Positions 1 through 3,540 of a DNA stretch of 5,204 bases are shown one piece after another (the first letter of the stretch is position 1; every line of letters starts with the position of its first letter). Origin of the DNA: an archaeon (GTDB taxonomy: Archaea > Halobacteriota > Syntropharchaeia > Alkanophagales > Methanospirareceae); NCBI GenBank assembly GCA_030019325.1, contig JASEFB010000105.1, positions 1-5,204 of the forward strand. The letters are read 5' to 3'. The notes beneath the pieces were generated by a model, which saw only the letters and a program-made list of their open reading frames with translations, ran no database searches and was not told where the DNA came from. A program made the position numbers and the translations under genes.

Positions 1-72
1 AGTAAATTATGAGAACATACAGGAAATGTACCTCCATCCCAGTTGGGAAGTTTTTAGATTGGAGGTTGAAGC

Positions 73-110
73 AACACTCCAGTGTTCTTCGCGATTCGCT
101 GGACAGTGTT
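73..110 (-). terminator. Possible hairpin directly after wecB
   Basis: On the minus strand, AACACT (110-105) and CCAG (102-99) can pair with CTGG (82-79) and AGTGTT (78-73), giving a 10-bp stem with a 2-nt bulge that begins inside the wecB stop codon. AACACT (73-78) can alternatively pair with AGTGTT (81-86), so two folds compete. No strong T-tract follows, and archaeal termination usually relies on T-tracts, so this may be an mRNA 3'-end stabiliser or chance. The rest of 1-109 shows no gene. Confidence 0.3.
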
Positions 111-1224
111 CATTTCATCTCTCTCATCTCTCTTATCGCTACTTTGATTCTCTCACTTGCCTTTCCATCACCAAAAACAGCCCTCTGCTCTCCTTTTGGC
201 TCAAATTCGTTTGCCATTCTTACGATTTTTTCTTTATATGGGGCTCTGCCCCATGACCCCGCAAGCCCTGTAAGGGCTTTTGCACCAACTAATACATTCC
301 ACCCATCTTCCACAGTCTCCACCCATTCGGTGGTATCTCTCAAGGTAATGCAGGGCACCTTTAAAATATAGGCTTCCTTCTGAATACCGCCAGAATCAGT
401 TAAGATTTTCTTTGCGTTTTTCTCCAATACAAGCATATCCAGATATCCGATCGGTTTTGTGGCTTTTATTTCCTTAACCAATTCATCCCATAACCCAAAA
501 TCCTTCAAATATTTCTCGGTTCTCGGATGACAGGGAAATACCAGATTCTCAATCTCACAAAAAGCATCTACTATATTCTTTAACCTGTGAAAATCGTCGG
601 TGTTTTCTGCTCTATGGACTGTTGCTAAATAATATCCCTTCAGTTTTAAATCCAATTCTTCCAGAATGTCAGAGTGCTTTTCCGCAATCTTTATATTCTC
701 TTGTAAAGCATCCACCATAACGTCTCCCGTAAGATGTACGCCTTTTGTAATTCCTTCTTTTTTCAAATTATTCACAGCAGTTTCAGTTGGACAAAACAAT
801 AAATCTGAGCAATGATCTGTTAAAACTCTGTTAATTTCCTCTGGCATTCTCTTATCAAAACTTCTTAAGCCTGCTTCTACGTGACCACACCCTTGATGTG
901 CAATTTAGAAGCGGCTAACGCACCAGCCAGAGTTGTGTTTGTATCTCCAAACACTAATACCAGATCCGGCTGTTCTTTTATTAACACTTCTTCCGTTCTC
1001 TTTAGCATCTCACCAGTTTGATAAGCATGAGATCCAGAACCAACGCCTAAATGATAATCCGGCTCAGGAATCCCAAGTTCATCGAAGAATATCTTGTTCA
1101 TCTCGTAATCGTAATGCTGCCAAGTATGTACAATAACCTCGTCAAACTCTTTTCTCAGTTCCTTTGACAAAGGTGCGCACTTGATAAAATTTGGTCGTGC
1201 TCCCACTATTGATGCAATTTTCAT
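110..1224 (-). pseudogene. wecB: UDP-N-acetylglucosamine 2-epimerase (non-hydrolysing, WecB type), frameshifted
   Basis: The family interconverts UDP-GlcNAc and UDP-ManNAc in the cytoplasm for surface glycans. The N-terminal part (1224 down to about 892, ~111 residues) has VGARPNFIK, QHYDYEMNKIFF, GVGSGSHAYQTG and FGDTNTTLAGALAASKL. It then runs to a TAG after IKGVVT. The expected continuation HVEAGLRSFDKRMPEEINR resumes in another frame from 883 and stays open to the TGA at 110, with VHRAEN, HPRT, LTDSGGIQKEA and FGDGKASERI. The predicted catalytic residues are all present: D94 of GDTNT, E of HVEAG, E of MPEE and H of VHRAE. A net +2 or -1 nt change lies in 884-891. Otherwise the length is normal (~355 residues) plus a 15-residue repeat-encoded insert (236-280). 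HTWQHYD has W where G is usual. The start ATG overlaps the RelE stop (ATGA). It could be a sequencing error, a fresh pseudogene or recoded. Confidence 0.9.
236..280 (-). repeat. In-frame GC-rich double-hairpin repeat inside wecB (copy A)
   Basis: Forward bases 240-280 hold two tandem hairpins, GGGGC-TCT-GCCCC and AGCCCT-GTA-AGGGCT, separated by ATGACCCCGCA. The 45 nt at 236-280 encode KALTGLAGSWGRAPY. This sits between NVLVGA and KEKIVR, where WecB homologues normally run directly from VG(A/T) to the following acidic/lysine helix. Bases 2419-2460 in the intergenic region match with about five differences, including one extra base. The insertion length is a multiple of three, so the frame is kept, as in palindromic elements that insert within reading frames. 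Confidence 0.75.
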
Positions 1225-1478
1225 TTATAAGCCCTATCATGGTGCTTAAAAGAAATGAACGTTACTGCGTCTTCCTTTACTTTAAATATGATAACAAAAG
1301 GTCTTACATGCGCCCTTCTCAACCCACTTAATTTGCCTTTTAAAGATTTGTATCTCCCCGGATGTTCCAAAATCTCCTTTATTTTCGCCTCTAATCTATC
1401 GAACAAAGTCATATCCTTCTTCTTTAACTTCTCCATCGTTCTCAAGAACTCTTTCGTGAACTCCGCCTTGTATATCAT
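1221..1478 (-). CDS. RelE/ParE-family toxin (predicted mRNA interferase)
   Basis: This is an 85-residue basic protein. It reads as a compact RelE fold: N-terminal strand (IYKAEF), Lys-rich helical hairpin (about residues 8-38, TKEFLRTMEKLKKKD and LEAKIKEILEHP), then the strand region RYKSLKGKLSGLRRAHVRPFVIIF and the C-terminal FISFKHHDRAYK. Conserved-looking basic and aromatic residues (R54, R55, H57, R59, H79, H80, Y84) fit the ribosome-dependent endoribonuclease family. The length is normal. The start overlaps the antitoxin stop by 4 bp (ATGA), and its own stop overlaps the wecB start by 4 bp, so the three genes are probably co-transcribed and translationally coupled. The family call is from sequence pattern; activity is not shown. 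Confidence 0.85.
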   Translation of the reverse strand: MIYKAEFTKEFLRTMEKLKKKDMTLFDRLEAKIKEILEHPGRYKSLKGKLSGLRRAHVRPFVIIFKVKEDAVTFISFKHHDRAYK

Positions 1479-1705
1479 AGCGATTTAAATAGCTTGTCCA
1501 TTTCACTTTCGTTCTCGCATTTCACTGTTTCTCCCTTTTCCACCTCTTCGAGCCCCCTTCTTATGCTTTCCATGAACTCCGAATCGCTGTATATTAACAA
1601 CTCATCCTTCAATTCCTCCAACTCCTCCCTTCTCCTTTCCAGCTTGCCTATGAACTCCTCAAAATCTTCTATTATGCTCAATATTACATCATATGCCGTG
1701 CTCAT
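1475..1705 (-). CDS. RelB-like antitoxin
   Basis: This is a 76-residue acidic protein. Residues about 5-40 form a long charged helix (ILSIIEDFEEFIGKLERRRE onward), likely a dimerisation coiled coil. The C-terminal half contains YSDSEFMESIRRGLEEVEKG, which resembles the segment in archaeal RelB-type antitoxins where a short helical motif precedes the toxin-binding tail. The tail itself is ENESEMDKLFKSL. Its position directly upstream of the RelE-type gene with a 4-bp ATGA overlap is the strongest evidence for its role. A Shine-Dalgarno-like GGTGA lies 10 nt before the ATG (1716-1720). Antitoxins of this class normally repress their own promoter and neutralise the toxin by binding. No clear DNA-binding motif is visible here, so autoregulation is inferred. 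Confidence 0.75.
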   Translation of the reverse strand: MSTAYDVILSIIEDFEEFIGKLERRREELEELKDELLIYSDSEFMESIRRGLEEVEKGETVKCENESEMDKLFKSL

Positions 1706-1725
1706 TTCTTTTCTTTCACCTTGTT

Positions 1726-1754
1726 CCTATATTTTTAACGCCTATTTTTATGCC
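1726..1754 (-). promoter_or_regulatory. Tandem TATA-like boxes upstream of the antitoxin/toxin/wecB operon
   Basis: On the minus strand GGCATAAAAATAGG (1754-1741) is followed at once by CGTTAAAAATATAGG (1740-1726). These are two direct AT-rich copies of TAAAAATA(TA)GG with a ~15-bp period. The proximal box lies about 25-30 bp upstream of a plausible start site just before the antitoxin ATG at 1705. Either box could be the TATA element, and the direct repeat could also be an operator for the antitoxin. This is the only visible promoter between the TIGR04076-type gene and wecB. Confidence 0.45.
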
Positions 1755-1775
1755 TCCCCATTCTAATTTTCAGTT

Positions 1776-2057
1776 CTAGTAACATTTAAATATAACCGTT
1801 CCACCCTCCGTATAAGGCCCCCCTGGATCCAGGCACTGGATGTATGCATGATCTGGGTCTTCTCCCATTGTCAACCCCAAGTTGACGGGACACACTCCGT
1901 ACCTCAAAGAGAGATTTTTGATTAAACTTTTCCTAAAAGTTTGAGCATCAGTCTCTTTCAAATCTATCTCCGGACCTTCTATCACGATTTTATCAGTTTT
2001 CTTATAGACAGGACAGTTTCCTTTTATTTCCGACACTTCGATTATTAGCTTTGACAT
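1776..2057 (-). CDS. TIGR04076-family small protein, intact copy
   Basis: This is a 93-residue cytosolic protein of unknown function. It has the features I associate with TIGR04076: IKGNCPVYKKTDKIVI at the N-terminus, VIEGPEIDL (residues 25-33), then LRYGVCPVNLGL and a C-terminal block AYIQCLDPG..PYTEGGTVIFK. Cysteines at 15, 56, 75 and 92 could bind a metal, but no role is established. Residues ~39-46 (QTFRKSLI) are encoded by an AT-rich palindrome (1924-1942) also found in the intergenic region, so part of the normal helix seems replaced by repeat-derived sequence. The ATG at 2057 is preceded by GAGG with 7-nt spacing. The start lies inside the broken wecC-like remnant in another frame. A truncated paralogue is at 3328-3504. 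Confidence 0.8.
   Translation of the reverse strand: MSKLIIEVSEIKGNCPVYKKTDKIVIEGPEIDLKETDAQTFRKSLIKNLSLRYGVCPVNLGLTMGEDPDHAYIQCLDPGGPYTEGGTVIFKCY
1924..1942. repeat. AT-rich palindrome P1 inside the TIGR04076-type gene
   Basis: AAACTTTT (1924-1931), loop CCT, AAAAGTTT (1935-1942) form a perfect 8-bp stem. It encodes the TFRKS part of the protein. Related palindromes occur at 2273-2299, 2324-2344 and 2470-2490. Confidence 0.7.
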
Positions 2058-2167
2058 GCCCCGGCCTCTACATCAAGTCCTATCACTTTTAACTGCTTTG
2101 AAAATGCTTCAGCTAACGGTAAACCGACATACCCTAATCCGACAACGCAGACGGTTTTGTGGTTCAT
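2045..2167 (-). pseudogene. N-terminal remnant of a nucleotide-sugar dehydrogenase (WecC-like)
   Basis: From the ATG at 2167 the frame reads MNHKTVCVVGLGYVGLPLAE, then AFSKQLKVIGLDV. This is the Rossmann NAD-binding start (GLGYVGLPLA, VIGLDV) of the UDP-glucose/GDP-mannose dehydrogenase family, which includes UDP-ManNAc dehydrogenase. Homology stops after about residue 33, and the frame closes at TAA (2045) after a few unrelated codons. The whole substrate-binding and catalytic-Cys region is missing, since the family is normally over 400 residues. The junction coincides with the start of the TIGR04076-type gene, whose ATG (2057) lies within the remnant out of frame. WecC is the usual partner of WecB, so the wecC identity is inferred from context. 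An AAAGG Shine-Dalgarno-like sequence sits 7 nt before the ATG. Confidence 0.8.
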
Positions 2168-2216
2168 TTTTTAACCTTTAAAGAGCCATCTATTGTACCA
2201 AGAAAATATCTTCTCA

Positions 2217-2227
2217 CTTTAAAAATC
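2217..2227 (-). promoter_or_regulatory. Possible TATA box upstream of the wecC-like remnant
   Basis: Minus-strand GATTTTTAAAG lies about 55 nt upstream of the ATG at 2167. This would give a start near 2196 and a ~30-nt leader. The region is AT-rich, so it may be chance. If real, it could now drive the TIGR04076-type gene. Confidence 0.3.
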
Positions 2228-2272
2228 TTTTCTTCGTTGTTACTTTTCTTTTAGCTTATAAGGGGCCATACC

Positions 2273-2299
2273 AAACCTTTTCTTCAAAAGAAAAGCTTT
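2273..2299. repeat. AT-rich palindrome P4
   Basis: CTTTTCTT (2277-2284), loop CAA, AAGAAAAG (2288-2295) pair perfectly. The stem extends past one C/C mismatch to AAA/TTT. It carries the AAACCTTTTCTT start typical of the other copies. Confidence 0.6.
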
Positions 2300-2323
2300 A
2301 CCAAAAGAACTTAGTTTTGGATC

Positions 2324-2344
2324 CAAACCTTTTCTAAAGGTTTG
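2324..2344. repeat. AT-rich palindrome P2
   Basis: CAAACCTTT (2324-2332), loop TCT, AAAGGTTTG (2336-2344) form a perfect 9-bp stem. This is the cleanest copy of the family in the window. Confidence 0.75.
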
Positions 2345-2418
2345 ACTTATCAACCCTGCCGGCCAAATTAGTCCCCTTAACATTAAGCATTTTTTGGTCA
2401 AACTTTTTCTAAAATAAC

Positions 2419-2460
2419 GGGGCTCCGCCCCGTTGACCCCGCAAGCCCGGTAAGGGCTTA
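2419..2460. repeat. GC-rich double-hairpin repeat (copy B)
   Basis: GGGGC-TCC-GCCCC (2419-2431) is followed by GTTGACCCCGCA and AGCCC-GGTA-AGGGCTTA. It matches copy A in wecB (240-280) base for base apart from about five differences. The flanks look like a split AT-rich palindrome: TCAAACTTTTTCTAAAA (2398-2414) before it and GTTTGTTGA (2461-2469) after it, as though the GC-rich element inserted into the right arm. Confidence 0.75.
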
Positions 2461-2469
2461 GTTTGTTGA

Positions 2470-2490
2470 TCAAACTTTTCTAAAGCTTGA
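2470..2490. repeat. AT-rich palindrome P3
   Basis: TCAAACTTT (2470-2478), loop TCT, AAAGCTTGA (2482-2490) form a 9-bp stem with one mismatch. It abuts the end of the decayed wecB copy. The preceding TTGATCAAAC is shared with the sequence next to the IS left end (3495-3503). Confidence 0.65.
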
Positions 2491-2499
2491 AAGAAAAAA

Positions 2500-2649
2500 G
2501 TCTTACATCTATAATCACATTGCCAGGGACAAAGATTTTTTCAGCATGCGAACCTGAGCCACCATCCAAGTCGTAGTTCTCGCCTCTCTTATAAGAGGAG
2601 ACATCTTTATTATTTCAGGACGAGTTCCCAGTATTATTGAAATCTTCAT
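2500..2649 (-). pseudogene. Decayed, internally deleted wecB copy
   Basis: From ATG 2649 the frame reads MKISIILGTRPEIIKMSPLI then RE, which matches the WecB N-terminus (VGTRPEIIK...PL). After about codon 22 the reading passes to another frame: ENYDLDGGSGSHAE (2581-2540) matches the YDLGVGSGSHA motif normally near residue 60, and KIFVPGNVIIDV (2539-2504) matches the ...IFVTGNTVIDA motif normally near residue 190. Three WecB blocks thus appear in the right order with the intervening segments deleted, including the catalytic D and E motifs. Everything after the GN..ID block is gone, replaced by repeats. It cannot make an active enzyme. The ATG lies 28 bp downstream of the 65-residue gene, mirroring how the other wecB follows RelE. 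Confidence 0.8.
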
Positions 2650-2677
2650 TTGTATATTTCACTTTTTCGCTACAAAA

Positions 2678-2875
2678 TCACTTCTCTTTTGTAAGTCTCA
2701 AAAAGATTTTTTTCACGTTTTCATCCGAGAATTCAGGCATTTCCTTGTGCTCCTCGGTGAAATCTCCCTTTCCACCACTGATAGCCCTTAGGAATCGGAT
2801 GGCATCTTCTAATCCAAGTTCTTTATATACTGCATGGATTCCTCTTTCTATAACTTCTTCAGACACCACTTCCAT
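2678..2875 (-). CDS. Small protein partnered with the PIN gene, probable antitoxin
   Basis: This is a 65-residue acidic, largely helical protein. The core IHAVYKELGLEDAIRFLRAI (residues 13-32) followed by SGGKGDFTEEH (33-43) resembles small proteins of the pattern 'L.RELG...A.RFL..F..G.GDYT.ER', which I recall beside PIN-like genes in archaea and cyanobacteria. That family match is from memory and is not certain. The tail after the GDFTEEH motif (residues 44-65) is highly charged. The ATG follows the PIN stop directly (TAGATG, zero spacing), so the two genes are coupled with the toxin-like gene first. No DNA-binding motif or membrane segment is visible. An antitoxin role is inferred from size and pairing only. 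Confidence 0.6.
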   Translation of the reverse strand: MEVVSEEVIERGIHAVYKELGLEDAIRFLRAISGGKGDFTEEHKEMPEFSDENVKKIFLRLTKEK

Positions 2876-3331
2876 CTATCTCATCTCACCACCTAAATCC
2901 AAAGGATTTACTACTTTTAACTTATACCCCTTCTCACCTAAATATCTTTCTATATATCCTCGCTTCTTTATAATCTCATCATCTGTCGTGGCAAAGTAAT
3001 CTGCATTCCCAAAGCACGCTAGGATAATATGGATAGAATCTTCAAGTTTGGAGAGGTTACAAGCTCTTTGTAGCCGCTCTGCTAACTTAAGCTGCTCCTC
3101 TTTCTCTTCCACTAGTTCATCGCTGTATTCTCGAATCAAAGAGAATACATGTTTGTATTTTACGCCATTTTTTATCCCTTTGATCATTGCCATAGCAAAC
3201 TCAGAAGCGATGATAATAGCTTCATTTTGCTCTAAAAGTTGGATGACTACTTTTGCTTCCTTTCTGACCTTTTCATCACTCCAATCATCAAAGGGTCTAT
3301 TCCATGCACTTGGGTTAAAATAAATTCTCAT
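2876..3331 (-). CDS. PIN-domain protein (VapC-like nuclease fold), first acidic residue changed
   Basis: This is a 151-residue protein. The start MRIYFNPSAWNRPFDDWSDE matches a PIN subfamily that normally begins MRIYLD...NRPFDDQ. E44 (ASEFAMAMI), D98 (KLEDSIHIILA) and D117/D118 (DYFATTDDEII) occupy the other PIN acidic positions, and a charged helical stretch lies at about 64-92. The first metal-binding Asp is Asn here (N6), which may weaken or abolish RNase activity. PIN proteins of this kind are usually toxins or RNA-processing nucleases. The ATG overlaps the stop of the TIGR04076-type remnant by 3 bp within ATGA, and the 65-residue gene follows with no gap. The IS insertion upstream has probably cut the gene from its promoter. 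Confidence 0.8.
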   Translation of the reverse strand: MRIYFNPSAWNRPFDDWSDEKVRKEAKVVIQLLEQNEAIIIASEFAMAMIKGIKNGVKYKHVFSLIREYSDELVEEKEEQLKLAERLQRACNLSKLEDSIHIILACFGNADYFATTDDEIIKKRGYIERYLGEKGYKLKVVNPLDLGGEMR

Positions 3332-3504
3332 CCTTCGCTCTCCTCAATATAGCATTTAAATATAACCGTTCCTCCCTCCGTATAAGGCTCATCCGGATCC
3401 AGACACTGAATGTATGCATATTTTCCATCTTTTGTCAATCCAAGCTCTACTGGACACCAATAACGCTCTACCCCGTATCTCAAAGAGAGGTTTTTGATCA
3501 AACC
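3328..3504 (-). pseudogene. TIGR04076-family gene, 5' half lost to IS insertion
   Basis: The open frame reads GLIKNLSLRYGV, ERYWCPVELGL, AYIQCLDPDEPYTEGGTVIF and KCYIEESEG, then TGA (3328-3330). It is clearly paralogous to the C-terminal ~50 residues of the intact gene at 1776-2057, including an almost identical DNA stretch around ATTTAAATATAACCGTTCC. Relative to that copy it has four extra residues (ERYW) before CP and a 7-residue extension after KCY. The N-terminal part, including GPEIDL, is absent because the IS begins at about 3505. The residue before LIKN is Gly (GGT), as expected if the gene also carried the AAAAGGTTTGA palindrome. Its stop overlaps the PIN start, so it once led that operon. 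Confidence 0.85.
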
Positions 3505-3540
3505 AGGCTGTCCAACAAATCAATCTCACCAACAGACCCT

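Larger units (their letters stand above)
2168..2499. repeat. Gene-free, repeat-dense intergenic region
   Basis: I see no gene here. A 77-codon frame at 2240-2473 (minus) is made largely of the repeats themselves (FRKSL, TFRKGL) and does not look like a protein. The content is three AT-rich palindromes, a palindrome half-site (2398-2414), a GC-rich double hairpin (2419-2460) and a short AT-rich stretch before the wecC-like remnant. Parts near 2250-2270 (minus: ATGGCCCCTTATAAG) resemble the sequence next to copy A in wecB (AGAGCCCCATATAAAG), suggesting a third, degraded copy of that element. Confidence 0.7.

Noticed and set aside
9..371. Plus-strand frame of 120 codons over the wecB 3' end
   Set aside because: It is antisense to the well-supported WecB C-terminus and has no recognisable motifs.
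884..891. Programmed frameshift in wecB
   Set aside because: No slippery heptamer, nearby stimulatory hairpin or known precedent in the family was seen; mutation or sequencing error is simpler.
1494..1766. Plus-strand Ser-rich frame of 90 codons
   Set aside because: Low-complexity antisense of the acidic antitoxin gene; Glu codons read backwards give Ser/Leu runs.
2240..2473. 77-codon minus-strand frame in the intergenic region
   Set aside because: It is composed mainly of the palindromes and the GC-rich hairpin. It has no recognisable domain, and no Shine-Dalgarno sequence was seen for it.
2270..2490. CRISPR array
   Set aside because: The repeated units are hairpins of varying sequence and length at irregular spacing, with no constant-length spacers and no cas genes.
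2637..2999. Plus-strand 120-codon frame
   Set aside because: It overlaps the wecB fossil, the 65-residue gene and part of the PIN gene on the opposite strand, and carries no domain.
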